Positions 25,685-39,029 of a stretch of 64,000 nucleotides of DNA are shown here, piece after piece (the stretch's first letter is position 1; every line of letters begins with the position of its first letter). The DNA comes from Phylloscopus collybita. Lineage: Eukaryota; Chordata; Aves; Passeriformes; Phylloscopidae. The translations under genes were made by a program, and so were the position numbers. The notes under the pieces are model-generated. The model was not told the origin of the DNA. It saw nothing but the letters and a program-made list of their open reading frames with translations, and ran no database searches. The stretch spans positions 1,302,001 to 1,366,000 of the forward strand of contig JAJNNQ010000129.1 in assembly GCA_027886175.1 (NCBI GenBank). The letters run 5' to 3'.

Positions 25685-28600
25685 AGAAGCCCAGAGGCAG
25701 GCAGACAGCATTAGACATGAACGGTGGCCCTTTTCCTATGGGCAACCAAAGTCTCCATGCCACGTTCCTGAAGTCAGGTTTTAGGAGACCTTTGGCAGTA
25801 CAAGGGCAGACAAACTTCCATCTGGTGGGAAATTCCATTTGGGAGATAACCTCATTTGTAGGGAATATTAGTAGGCATATGCCCACTGGCACTCAGACAG
25901 CATTAGACACGAACAGTGGCCCTTTTCCATGGAAAAAGAAATTATCCATCCTATGTTCCTGATGTCAGTTTGAAGGAGGCCTTTGGTACTACAAGGGCAG
26001 ACAAACTTCCAACTGGCGGTAGATTGCACCTCGGAGATGTCCTCATTTGTATGGAATTTTAGTGGTATTTTAGTACTCAGCAGCCCAGACAGACAGCATT
26101 AAACATGAACGGTGGGCCTTTTCCATAGGAAACCAAAGTCTCCAGGTGAGGTTCCGAATGTCAGTTTGAAGGAGGCCTTTGTCACTGCAAGAGCAGACAA
26201 ACTTCCATCTGGTGGCATATTGCGTCTGGGAGATATCCTCATTTGTATGTAATTTCAGTAGTCATAAGCCCAGTGGCAAGGGGGCAGTATTAAACACCAA
26301 GGGTGTCCTGTTTCCATGGGAAACCAAAGCGTCCTCTCCAGATTCCTGATGTCAGTTTGTAGGAGGCCATTGGCATTAAAAGGGTAGACAAACTTTCAAC
26401 TGGTAGTAGACTCCATCTGGGAGATATCCTCATTTGTATGGAATTTTACTAGGCATAAGCCCAGTGGCAGGCACATAGCATTAGACACAAACGGTGGCCC
26501 ATTTCCATGGGAAACCAAAGTCTCCACCCCACGTTCCTGATGTCAGTTTTTAGGAGGCCTTTGGCACTACAAGGGCAGGCAAACTTCCACCTGGTGGTAG
26601 ATTTCACCTGGGAGATATCCTCATTTGTATGGAACTTCAGCAGTCATAACCCCAGTGCCAGGCAGACAGCATTAGACGCGAACGGTGGTCCCTTTCCATG
26701 GGAAACCAAAGTCTCCACCCTAGGTTCCTGATGTCAGTTTGTAGGAGGCCTTTGGAACCACAAGGGCAAAGAAACTTCCATCTGGTGTTAGATTCCACCT
26801 GGGAGATATTCTCATTTGTATGGAATTTTAGTGGAATTTTAGTAGGCAGAATCCCAGCGGCAGGAAGACAGCATTAGACACGAACGGTGACCCATTTCCT
26901 TGGGAAACCAAAGTCTCCACCCCACGATCCTAATGTCATTTTCTAGGAGGCCTCTGGCACTACAAGAGGAGACAAACTTCCAACTGGTGGCATATTGCAT
27001 CTGGGAGATATCCTCATTTGTATGTAATTTTAGTAGCCATAAGCCCACTGGCAGTCAGACAGCATTAGACACGAACGGTGTCCCTTTTCCATGGGAAACC
27101 AAAGTCTCTGCCCCAGATTCCTGATGTCAATTTGTATGAAGCCTTTTGCTCTACAGGGGCCGACAAACTTCCATCTGGTTGTAGATTGCACCTGGGAGAC
27201 ATCCTCATTTGTATGGAATTTTAGTGGAATTTTAATAGGCGGAAGCCTAGTGGCAGGCACACATTAGACACTAACGGTGGCCCATTTCCATGGGAAACCA
27301 AAGTCTCCACTCCAGGTTCCTGATGTCAGTTTGTAGGAGGCCTTTGGCACTACAAGGGCAGACAAAGTTTTGTCTGGTGGTTGATTGCATCGAGGAGATA
27401 TCCTCATTTGTATGGAATTTCAGCAGGCAGAAGCCCAGTGGCAGGCAGACAGCATTAGACACGAACAGTGGACCTTTTCAATGGGAAACCAAAGTCTCCA
27501 CCTCACGTTCCTGATGTCAGTTTGTAGGAGGCCTTTGGAACTACAAGGGCAGACAAAATTCCATCTGGTGGTAAATTGCACCTGGGAGATATCCTCATTT
27601 GTATAGAATTATAGAGGAATTTAATTGCGCAGAATCCCAGCGACAGGTAGACAGAATTAGACATGAATAGTGGCCCTTTTCTAGGGGAAAACAAAGCCTC
27701 CAGGCCAGGTTCCTGATGTCAGTTTTTAGGAGGCCTTTGGCACTACAAGAACAGACAAACTTCCAACTAGTGGCATATTGCAGCTTGGAGATATACTCAT
27801 TTGTATGGAATTTTAGTGGAATTAAAGCAGGCAGAAGCGCAGTGTCAAGAAAACAGCATTGAAAACCAACGGTGGCCCATTTCCTTGGGAAACCAAAGTC
27901 TCCACCCCACGTTCCTGATGTCCGTTTCTAGGAGGCTTTTGGCACTACAAGAGCAGACAAACTTCCAACTGGTGGCATATTGCATCGGGGAGATATCCTC
28001 ATTTGTATGTAATTTTAGTGGAATTTTAGTAGGCATAAGCCCAGTGTATGGCAGACAGCATTAGACACGAACGGTGACCCATTTCTAAGGGAAACCAAAG
28101 TCTCCACCCCACGTTCCTGATGTCCGTTTCTAGGAGGGCTTTGGCACTACAAGGGCAGACAAACTTCCACCTGGTGGTAGATTTCACCTGGGAGATATCC
28201 TCATTTCTATGGAACTTCAGCAGTCATAGCCACAGTGCCAGGCAGACAGCATTAGACGCGAACGGTGGCCCATTTCTTTGGGAAACCAAAGTCTCCACCG
28301 CACGTTCCTGATGTCAGTTTTTAGGAGGCCTTTGGCACTACAAGGGCAGACAAACTTCCAACGGGTGGTAGATTGCACCTGGGAGACATCGTCATTTGTG
28401 AGGGATTTCAGCAGGCATAACCCCAGTGCCAGGCAGACAGCATTAGACACGAACGGTGGCCCTTTTCCGTGGGAAACCAAAATCTCCACGCCACGTTGCT
28501 GATGTCACTTTGTAGGAGGCATTTTCCAATATAAGGGCAGAGAAACTTCCATCTGGTTGTCGATTGCACCTGGGAGATATCCTCATTTCTATTGAATTTT

Positions 28601-29382
28601 AGTGGAATTTTAGTAGGAAGAAGCCCAGTGGCAGGCAGACAGTATTAGACACGAACGGTGCCTCATTTCTATGGGAAACCAAAGTCTCCACACCACGTAC
28701 CCGCTGTCCATTTCTAGGAGACCTTTGGCACTACAAGGGCAGACAAACTTCCACCTTGTGGGAGATTGCACCTTGGAGATATCCTCATCTGTATGCAACT
28801 TCAGCAGTCATAACCACAGTGCCAGGCAGACAGCATTAGACGGGAACGGCGGTCCTTTTCCATGGGAAACCAAAGTCTCCACACCACGTACCGGATGTCA
28901 GGTTTTAGGAGGCATTTGGCAGTACAAGGGCAGACAAACTTCCGTCTGGTGGTTGATTGCATCGGGGAGATATCCTCATTTGTATGGAATTTCAGCACGT
29001 AGAAACCCAGTGGCAGGCAGACAGCATAAGACACGAACGGTGGCCCATTTCTAAGGGAAACCAAAGTCTCCACCCCACGTTCCTGTTGTCCGTTTCTAGG
29101 AGGCCTTTGGCACTACAAGGGCAGACAAACTTCCACCTGGTGGTAGATTGCACCTGGGAGATATCCTCATTTGTATGGAACCTCTGCAGTCCTAACTACA
29201 GTGCCAGGCAGACAGCATTAGTCACGAACGGTGGTCCTTTTCCATGGGAAACCAAAGTCTCCACACAACGTTCCCGATGTCAGGTTTTAGGAGACCTTTG
29301 GCAGTACAAGGGCAGACAATCTTCCGTCTGGTGGTTGATTGCATCGGGGAGATATCCTCATTTGTATGGAATTTCAGCAGGT
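25685..29382 (+). repeat. Higher-order repeat copy 8 (3698 bp)
   Basis: This copy has full length and canonical order. It combines variants from different groups. It has TTCCATTTGGG in m1 as in copies 1-5, and CAGCCCAGACAGAC in m2 as in copy 6. It has GAAGCCTTTTGC in m8 as in copies 6, 9 and 10, and GACATCGTCATT in m14 as in copies 4 and 5. Such a mosaic suggests exchange among copies. Its m1-m3 version is the closest HOR match I saw to the inverted block at 46,245-46,740. Confidence 0.97.
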
Positions 29383-32300
29383 AGAAGCCCAGTGGCAGGC
29401 AGACAGCATTAGACATGAACGGTGGCCCTTTTCCTATGGGCAACCAAAGTCTCCATGCCACGTTCCTGAAGTCAGGTTTTAGGAGACCTTTGGCAGTACA
29501 AGGGCAGACAAACTTCCATCTGGTGGGAAATTCTATTTGGGAGATAACCTCATTTGTAGGGAATATTAGTAGGCATATGCCCACTGGCACTCAGACAGCA
29601 TTAGACACGAACAGTGGCCCTTTTCCATGGAAAAAGAAATTATCCATCCTATGTTCCTGATGTCAGTTTGAAGGAGGCCTTTGGTACTACAAGGGCAGAC
29701 AAACTTCCAAATGGCGGTAGATTGCACCTCGGAGATGTCCTCATTTGTATGGAATTTTAGTGGTATTTTAGTACTCAGCAGCCACGACAGAGAGCATTAA
29801 ACATGAACAGTGGGCCTTTTCCATAGGAAACCAAAGTCTCCAAGTGAGGTTCCGAATGTCAGTTTGAAGGAGGCCTTTGTCACTGCAAGAGCAGACAAAC
29901 TTCCATCTGGTGGCATATTGCGTCTGGGAGATATCCTCATTTGTATGTAATTTCAGTAGTCATAAGCCCAGTGGCAAGGGGGCAGTATTAAACACCAAGG
30001 GTGTCCTGTTTCCATGGGAAACCAAAGCGTCCTCTCCAGATTCCTGATGTCAGTTTGTAGGAGGCCATTGGCATTAAAAGGGTAGACAAACTTTCAACTG
30101 GTAGTAGACTCCATCTGGGAGATATCCTCATTTGTATGGAATTTTACTAGGCATAAGCCCAGTGGCAGGCACATAGCATTAGACACAAACGGTGGCCCAT
30201 TTCCATGGGAAACCAAAGTCTCCACCCCACGTTCCTGATGTCAGTTTTTAGGAGGCCTTTGGCACTACAAAGGCAGGCAAACTTCCACCTGGTGGTAGAT
30301 TTCACCTGGGAGATATCCTCATTTGTATGGAACTTCAGCAGTCATAACCCCAGTGCCAGGCAGACAGCATTAGACGCGAACGGTGGTCCCTTTCCATGGG
30401 AAACCAAAGTCTCCACCCTAGGTTCCTGATGTCAGTTTGTAGGAGGCCTTTGGAACCACAAGGGCAAAGAAACTTCCATCTGGTGTTAGATTCCACCTGG
30501 GAGATATTCTCATTTGTATGGAATTTTAGTGGAATTTTAGTAGGCAGAATCCCAGCGGCAGGAAGACAGCATTAGACACGAACGGTGACCCATTTCCTTG
30601 GGAAACCAAAGTCTCCACCCCACGATCCTAATGTCATTTTCTAGGAGGCCTCTGGCACTACAAGAGGAGACAAACTTCCAACTGGTGGCATATTGCATCT
30701 GGGAGATATCCTCATTTGTATGTAATTTTAGTAGCCATAAGCCCACTGGCAGTCAGACAGCATTAGACACGAACGGTGTCCCTTTTCCATGGGAAACCAA
30801 AGTCTCTGCCCCAGATTCCTGATGTCAATTTGTATGAAGCCTTTTGCTCTACAGGGGCCGACAAACTTCCATCTGGTTGTAGATTGCACCTGGGAGACAT
30901 CCTCATTTGTATGGAATTTTAGTGGAATTTTAATAGGCGGAAGCCTAGTGGCAGGCACACATTAGACACTAACGGTGGCCCATTTCCATGGGAAACCAAA
31001 GTCTCCACTCCAGGTTCCTGATGTCAGTTTGTAGGAGGCCTTTGGCACTACAAGGGCAGACAAAGTTTTGTCTGGTGGTTGATTGCATCGAGGAGATATC
31101 CTCATTTGTATGGAATTTCAGCAGGCAGAAGCCCAGTGGCAGGCAGACAGCATTAGACACGAACAGTGGACCTTTTCAATGGGAAACCAAAGTCTCCACC
31201 TCACGTTCCTGATGTCAGTTTGTAGGAGGCCTTTGGAACTACAAGGGCAGACAAAATTCCATCTGGTGATAAATTGCACCTGGGAGATATCCTCATTTGT
31301 ATAGAATTATAGAGGAATTTAATTGCGCAGAATCCCAGCGACAGGTAGACAGAATTAGACATGAATAGTGGCCCTTTTCTAGGGGAAAACAAAGCCTCCA
31401 GGCCAGGTTCCTGATGTCAGTTTTTAGGAGGCCTTTGGCACTACAAGAACAGACAAACTTCCAACTAGTGGCATATTGCAGCTTGGAGATATACTCATTT
31501 GTATGGAATTTTAGTGGAATTAAAGCAGGCAGAAGCGCAGTGTCAAGAAAACAGCATTGAAAACCAACGGTGGCCCATTTCCTTGGGAAACCAAAGTCTC
31601 CACCCCACGTTCCTGATGTCCGTTTCTAGGAGGCTTTTGGCACTACAAGAGCAGACAAACTTCCAACTGGTGGCATATTGCATCGGGGAGATATCCTCAT
31701 TTGTATGTAATTTTAGTGGAATTTTAGTAGGCATAAGCCCAGTGTATGGCAGACAGCATTAGACACGAACGGTGACCCATTTCTAAGGGAAACCAAAGTC
31801 TCCACCCCACGTTCCTGATGTCCGTTTCTAGGAGGGCTTTGGCACTACAAGGGCAGACAAACTTCCACCTGGTGGTAGATTTCACCTGGGAGATATCCTC
31901 ATTTCTATGGAACTTCAGCAGTCATAGCCACAGTGCCAGGCAGACAGCATTAGACGCGAACGGTGGCCCATTTCTTTGGGAAACCAAAGTCTCCACCGCA
32001 CGTTCCTGATGTCAGTTTTTAGGAGGCCTTTGGCACTACAAGGGCAGACAAACTTCCAACGGGTGGTAGATTGCACCTGGGAGACATCCTCATTTGTGAG
32101 GGATTTCAGCAGGCATAACCCCAGTGCCAGGCAGACAGCATTAGACACGAACGGTGGCCCTTTTCCGTGGGAAACCAAAATCTCCACGCCACGTTGCTGA
32201 TGTCACTTTGTAGGAGGCATTTTCCAATATAAGGGCAGAGAAACTTCCATCTGGTTGTCGATTGCACCTGGGAGATATCCTCATTTCTATTGAATTTTAG

Positions 32301-33080
32301 TGGAATTTTAGTAGGAAGAAGCCCAGTGGCAGGCAGACAGTATTAGACACGAACGGTGCCTCATTTCTATGGGAAACCAAAGTCTCCACACCACGTACCC
32401 GCTGTCCATTTCTAGGAGACCTTTGGCACTACAAGGGCAGACAAACTTCCACCTTGTGGGAGATTGCACCTTGGAGATATCCTCATCTGTATGCAACTTC
32501 AGCAGTCATAACCACAGTGCCAGGCAGACAGCATTAGACGGGAACGGCGGTCCTTTTCCATGGGAAACCAAAGTCTCCACACCACGTACCGGATGTCAGG
32601 TTTTAGGAGGCATTTGGCAGTACAAGGGCAGACAAACTTCCGTCTGGTGGTTGATTGCATCGGGGAGATATCCTCATTTGTATGGAATTTCAGCACGTAG
32701 AAACCCAGTGGCAGGCAGACAGCATAAGACACGAACGGTGGCCCATTTCTAAGGGAAACCAAAGTCTCCACCCCACGTTCCTGTTGTCCGTTTCTAGGAG
32801 GCCTTTGGCACTACAAGGGCAGACAAACTTCCACCTGGTGGTAGATTGCACCTGGGAGATATCCTCATTTGTATGGAACCTCTGCAGTCCTAACTACAGT
32901 GCCAGGCAGACAGCATTAGTCACGAACGGTGGTCCTTTTCCATGGGAAACCAAAGTCTCCACACAACGTTCCCGATGTCAGGTTTTAGGAGACCTTTGGC
33001 AGTACAAGGGCAGACAATCTTCCGTCTGGTGGTTGATTGCATCGGGGAGATATCCTCATTTGTATGGAATTTCAGCAGGT
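29383..33080 (+). repeat. Higher-order repeat copy 9 (3698 bp)
   Basis: This copy has full length and canonical order. From m1 to m11 it carries the copy-6/copy-10 variants (TTCTATTTGGG, ACTACAAAGGCAGG, CTGGTGATAAATT). Its m15-m16 part has GGTGCCTC and TTGTGGGAG, as in copies 3-5 and 8. A breakpoint between the two variant groups therefore lies within this unit. Confidence 0.97.
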
Positions 33081-36000
33081 AGAAGCCCAGTGGCAGGCAG
33101 ACAGCATTAGACATGAACGGTGGCCCTTTTCCTATGGGCAACCAAAGTCTCCATGCCACGTTCCTGAAGTCAGGTTTTAGGAGACCTTTGGCAGTACAAG
33201 GGCAGACAAACTTCCATCTGGTGGGAAATTCTATTTGGGAGATAACCTCATTTGTAGGGAATATTAGTAGGCATATGCCCACTGGCACTCAGACAGCATT
33301 AGACACGAACAGTGGCCCTTTTCCATGGAAAAAGAAATTATCCATCCTATGTTCCTGATGTCAGTTTGAAGGAGGCCTTTGGTACTACAAGGGCAGACAA
33401 ACTTCCAAATGGCGGTAGATTGCACCTCGGAGATGTCCTCATTTGTATGGAATTTTAGTGGTATTTTAGTACTCAGCAGCCACGACAGAGAGCATTAAAC
33501 ATGAACAGTGGGCCTTTTCCATAGGAAACCAAAGTCTCCAAGTGAGGTTCCGAATGTCAGTTTGAAGGAGGCCTTTGTCACTGCAAGAGCAGACAAACTT
33601 CCATCTGGTGGCATATTGCGTCTGGGAGATATCCTCATTTGTATGTAATTTCAGTAGTCATAAGCCCAGTGGCAAGGGGGCAGTATTAAACACCAAGGGT
33701 GTCCTGTTTCCATGGGAAACCAAAGCGTCCTCTCCAGATTCCTGATGTCAGTTTGTAGGAGGCCATTGGCATTAAAAGGGTAGACAAACTTTCAACTGGT
33801 AGTAGACTCCATCTGGGAGATATCCTCATTTGTATGGAATTTTACTAGGCATAAGCCCAGTGGCAGGCACATAGCATTAGACACAAACGGTGGCCCATTT
33901 CCATGGGAAACCAAAGTCTCCACCCCACGTTCCTGATGTCAGTTTTTAGGAGGCCTTTGGCACTACAAAGGCAGGCAAACTTCCACCTGGTGGTAGATTT
34001 CACCTGGGAGATATCCTCATTTGTATGGAACTTCAGCAGTCATAACCCCAGTGCCAGGCAGACAGCATTAGACGCGAACGGTGGTCCCTTTCCATGGGAA
34101 ACCAAAGTCTCCACCCTAGGTTCCTGATGTCAGTTTGTAGGAGGCCTTTGGAACCACAAGGGCAAAGAAACTTCCATCTGGTGTTAGATTCCACCTGGGA
34201 GATATTCTCATTTGTATGGAATTTTAGTGGAATTTTAGTAGGCAGAATCCCAGCGGCAGGAAGACAGCATTAGACACGAACGGTGACCCATTTCCTTGGG
34301 AAACCAAAGTCTCCACCCCACGATCCTAATGTCATTTTCTAGGAGGCCTCTGGCACTACAAGAGGAGACAAACTTCCAACTGGTGGCATATTGCATCTGG
34401 GAGATATCCTCATTTGTATGTAATTTTAGTAGCCATAAGCCCACTGGCAGTCAGACAGCATTAGACACGAACGGTGTCCCTTTTCCATGGGAAACCAAAG
34501 TCTCTGCCCCAGATTCCTGATGTCAATTTGTATGAAGCCTTTTGCTCTACAGGGGCCGACAAACTTCCATCTGGTTGTAGATTGCACCTGGGAGACATCC
34601 TCATTTGTATGGAATTTTAGTGGAATTTTAATAGGCGGAAGCCTAGTGGCAGGCACACATTAGACACTAACGGTGGCCCATTTCCATGGGAAACCAAAGT
34701 CTCCACTCCAGGTTCCTGATGTCAGTTTGTAGGAGGCCTTTGGCACTACAAGGGCAGACAAAGTTTTGTCTGGTGGTTGATTGCATCGAGGAGATATCCT
34801 CATTTGTATGGAATTTCAGCAGGCAGAAGCCCAGTGGCAGGCAGACAGCATTAGACACGAACAGTGGACCTTTTCAATGGGAAACCAAAGTCTCCACCTC
34901 ACGTTCCTGATGTCAGTTTGTAGGAGGCCTTTGGAACTACAAGGGCAGACAAAATTCCATCTGGTGATAAATTGCACCTGGGAGATATCCTCATTTGTAT
35001 AGAATTATAGAGGAATTTAATTGCGCAGAATCCCAGCGACAGGTAGACAGAATTAGACATGAATAGTGGCCCTTTTCTAGGGGAAAACAAAGCCTCCAGG
35101 CCAGGTTCCTGATGTCAGTTTTTAGGAGGCCTTTGGCACTACAAGAACAGACAAACTTCCAACTAGTGGCATATTGCAGCTTGGAGATATACTCATTTGT
35201 ATGGAATTTTAGTGGAATTAAAGCAGGCAGAAGCGCAGTGTCAAGAAAACAGCATTGAAAACCAACGGTGGCCCATTTCCTTGGGAAACCAAAGTCTCCA
35301 CCCCACGTTCCTGATGTCCGTTTCTAGGAGGCTTTTGGCACTACAAGAGCAGACAAACTTCCAACTGGTGGCATATTGCATCGGGGAGATATCCTCATTT
35401 GTATGTAATTTTAGTGGAATTTTAGTAGGCATAAGCCCAGTGTATGGCAGACAGCATTAGACACGAACGGTGACCCATTTCTAAGGGAAACCAAAGTCTC
35501 CACCCCACGTTCCTGATGTCCGTTTCTAGGAGGGCTTTGGCACTACAAGGGCAGACAAACTTCCACCTGGTGGTAGATTTCACCTGGGAGATATCCTCAT
35601 TTCTATGGAACTTCAGCAGTCATAGCCACAGTGCCAGGCAGACAGCATTAGACGCGAACGGTGGCCCATTTCTTTGGGAAACCAAAGTCTCCACCACACG
35701 TTCCTGATGTCAGTTTTTAGGAGGCCTTTGGCACTACAAGGGCAGACAAACTTCCAACGGGTGGTAGATTGCACCTGGGAGACGTCCTCATTTGTGAGGG
35801 ATTTCAGCAGGCATAACCCCAGTGCCAGGCAGACAGCATTAGACACGAACGGTGGCCCTTTTCCGTGGGAAACCAAAATCTCCACGCCACGTTGCTGATG
35901 TCACTTTGTAGGAGGCATTTTCCAATATAAGGGCAGAGAAACTTCCATCTGGTTGTCGATTGCACCTGGGAGATATCCTCATTTCTATTGAATTTTAGTG

Positions 36001-36778
36001 GAATTTTAGTAGGAAGAAGCCCAGTGGCAGGCAGACAGTATTAGACACGAACGGTGGCTCATTTCTATGGGAAACCAAAGTCTCCACACCACGTACCCGC
36101 TGTCCATTTCTAGGAGACCTTTGGCACTACAAGGGCAGACAAACTTCCACCTTGTGGTAGATTGCACCTTGGAGATATCCTCATCTGTATGCAACTTCAG
36201 CAGTCATAACCACAGTGCCAGGCAGACAGCATTAGTCACGAACGGTGGTCCTTTTCCATGGGAAACCAAAGTCTCCACACCACGTACCGGATGTCAGGTT
36301 TTAGGAGGCATTTGGCAGTACAAGGGCAGACAAACTTCCGTCTGGTGGTTGATTGCATCGGGGAGATATCCTCATTTGTATGGAATTTCAGCACGTAGAA
36401 ACCCAGTGGCAGGCAGACAGCATAAGACACGAACGGTGGCCCATTTCTAAGGGAAACCAAAGTCTCCACCCCACGTTCCTGTTGTCCGTTTCTAGGAGGC
36501 CTTTGGCACTACAAGGGCAGACAAACTTCCACCTGGTGGTAGATTGCACCTGGGAGATATCCTCATTTGTATGGAACCTCTGCAGTCCTAACTACAGTGC
36601 CAGGCAGACAGCATTAGTCACGAACGGTGGTCCTTTTCCATGGGAAACCAAAGTCTCCACACAACGTTCCCGATGTCAGGTTTTAGGAGACCTTTGGCAG
36701 TACAAGGGCAGACAATCTTCCGTCTGGTGGTTGATTGCATCGGGGAGATATCCTCATTTGTATGGAATTTCAGCAGGT
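33081..36778 (+). repeat. Higher-order repeat copy 10 (3698 bp)
   Basis: This copy has full length and canonical order. It is very close to copy 6 from m5 onward: A at 33,969 and G at 35,784 sit exactly 14,590 bp from the copy-6 equivalents. A private CCACCACACG change lies near 35,690. The m16/m17 boundary carries a short tract of m18/m19-type sequence (36,236-36,246), read as local gene conversion. Confidence 0.97.
36236..36246. other. Short gene-conversion tract in HOR copy 10
   Basis: At the m16/m17 boundary other copies read ATTAGACGGGAACGGCGG. Copy 10 reads ATTAGTCACGAACGGTGG, which is the m18/m19 form. Upstream (CAGTCATAACCACAG) and downstream (ACCACGTACCGG) the sequence remains m16/m17 type. 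The donor tract is thus at least 11 bp and at most about 65 bp. Confidence 0.8.
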
Positions 36779-38442
36779 AGAAGCCCAGTGGCAGGCAGAC
36801 AGCATTAGACATGAACGGTGGCCCTTTTCCTATGGGCAACCAAAGTCTCCATGCCACGTTCCTGATGTCAGGTTTTAGGAGACCTTTGGCAGTACAAGGG
36901 CAGACAAACTTCCATCTGGTGGGAAATTCTATTTGGGAGATAACCTCATTTGTAGGGAATATTAGTAGGCATATGCCCACTGGCACTCAGACAGCATTAG
37001 ACACGAACAGTGGCCCTTTTCCATGGAAAAAGAAATTATCCATCCTATGTTCCTGATGTCAGTTTGAAGGAGGCCTTTGGTACTACAAGGGCAGACAAAC
37101 TTCCAACTGGCGGTAGATTGCACCTCGGAGATGTCCTCATTTGTATGGAATTTTAGTGGTATTTTAGTACTCAGCAGCCACGACAGACAGCATTAAACAT
37201 GAACGGTGGGCCTTTTCCATAGGAAACCAAAGTCTCCAGGTGAGGTTCCGAATGTCAGTTTGAAGGAGGCCTTTGTCACTGCAAGAGCAGACAAACTTCC
37301 ATCTGGTGGCATATTGCGTCTGGGAGATATCCTCATTTGTATGTAATTTCAGTAGTCATAAGCCCAGTGGCAAGGGGGCAGTATTAAACACCAAGGGTGT
37401 CCTGTTTCCATGGGAAACCAAAGCGTCCTCTCCAGATTCCTGATGTCAGTTTGTAGGAGGCCATTGGCATTAAAAGGGTAGACAAACTTTCAACTGGTAG
37501 TAGACTCCATCTGGGAGATATCCTCATTTGTATGGAATTTTACTAGGCATAAGCCCAGTGGCAGGCACATAGCATTAGACACAAACGGTGGCCCATTTCC
37601 ATGGGAAACCAAAGTCTCCACCCCACGTTCCTGATGTCAGTTTTTAGGAGGCCTTTGGCACTACAAGGGCAGGCAAACTTCCACCTGGTGGTAGATTTCA
37701 CCTGGGAGATATCCTCATTTGTATGGAACTTCAGCAGTCATAACCCCAGTGCCAGGCAGACAGCATTAGATGCGAACGGTGGTCCTTTTCCATGGGAAAC
37801 CAAAGTCTCCACCCTAGGTTCCTGATGTCAGTTTGTAAGAGGCCTTTGGAACCACAAGGGCAAAGAAACTTCCATCTGGTGTTAGATTTCACCTGGGAGA
37901 TATTCTCATTTGTATGGAATTTTAGTGGAATTTTAGTAGGCAGAATCCCAGCGGCAGGAAGACAGCATTAGACACGAACGGTGACCCATTTCCTTGGGAA
38001 ACCAAAGTCTCCACCCCACGATCCTAATGTCATTTTCTAGGAGGCCTCTGGCACTACAAGAGGAGACAAACTTCCAACTGGTGGCATATTGCATCTGGGA
38101 GATATCCTCATTTGTATGTAATTTTAGTTGCAATAAGCCCACTGGCAGTCAGACAGCATTAGACACGAACGGTGGCCCATTTCCATGGGAAACCAAAGTC
38201 TCTGCCCCAGATTCCTGATGTCAATTTGTATGAAGCCTCTTGCTCTACAGGGGACGACAAACTTCCATCTGGTTGTAGATTGCACCTGGGAGACATCCTC
38301 ATTTGTATGGAATTTTAGTGGAATTTTAATAGGCGGAAGCCTAGTGGCAGGCACACATTAGACACTAACGGTGGCCCATTTCCATGGGAAACCAAAGTCT
38401 CCACTCCAGGTTCCTGATGTCAGTTTGTAGGAAGCCTTTGGC
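36779..38442 (+). repeat. Higher-order repeat copy 11, partial (m1 to the start of m9)
   Basis: The last recognisable HOR unit follows canonical order from m1 to the first part of m9 (m9 anchor at 38,386). It is close to copy 7 in m2 (C at 37,107). It has private changes: CCTGATGTCAGG in m1, where the other copies have CCTGAAGTCAGG, and AGTTGCAATAAG plus GGTGGCCCATTT in m7-m8. Divergence therefore rises toward its end. Order is lost in m9, where the sequence jumps into the m10 equivalent. Confidence 0.93.
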
Positions 38443-38460
38443 ACTACAGGGGCAGACAAA
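38443..38460. other. m9/m10 fusion junction ending HOR order
   Basis: Before this point the sequence is m9-like (GGCACTAC). After it, ATTCCATCTGGTGGTAAATT is m10-like. The monomer from 38,386 to the next anchor at 38,587 is 201 bp, the m10 length, so one 191-bp monomer was lost by in-register exchange. Beyond it the HOR order soon fails. Confidence 0.8.
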
Positions 38461-39029
38461 ATTCCATCTGGTGGTAAATTTCACCTGGGAGATTTCCTCC
38501 TTTGTATAGAATTATAAAGGAATTTAATTGCGCAGAATCCCAGCGACAGGTAGACAGAATTAGACATGAATAGTGGCCCTTCTCCAGGGGAAAACAAAGT
38601 CTCCAGGCCAGGTTCCTGATGTCAGTTTTTAGGAGGCCTTTGGCACTACAAGAACAGACAAACTTCCAACTAGTGGCATATTGCAGCTTGGAGATATACT
38701 CATTTGTATGGAATTTTAGTGGAATTAAAGTAGGCAGAAGCCCAGTGTCAAGTAGAAAACATTGAAAACCAACGGTGGCCCATTTCCATGGGAAACCAAA
38801 GTCTCCACTCCAGATTCCTGATGTCCGTTTCTAGGAGGCCTTTGGCACTATAAGGGCAGACAACGTTCCGTCTGGTGGCATATTGCATCGAGGAGATATC
38901 CTCATTTGTATGGAATTTCAGCAGGCAGAAGGCCAGTGGCAGGCAGACAGCATTAGACACGAACAGTGGACCGTTTCCATGGGAAACCAAAGTCTCCACC
39001 TCACGTTCCTGATGTTAGTTTGTAGAAGG

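Noticed and set aside
1..38442. CRISPR-like regular repetition
   Set aside because: Repeats are head-to-tail with no unique spacers, units are ~191 bp, and no cas-like gene is present. This is satellite DNA.
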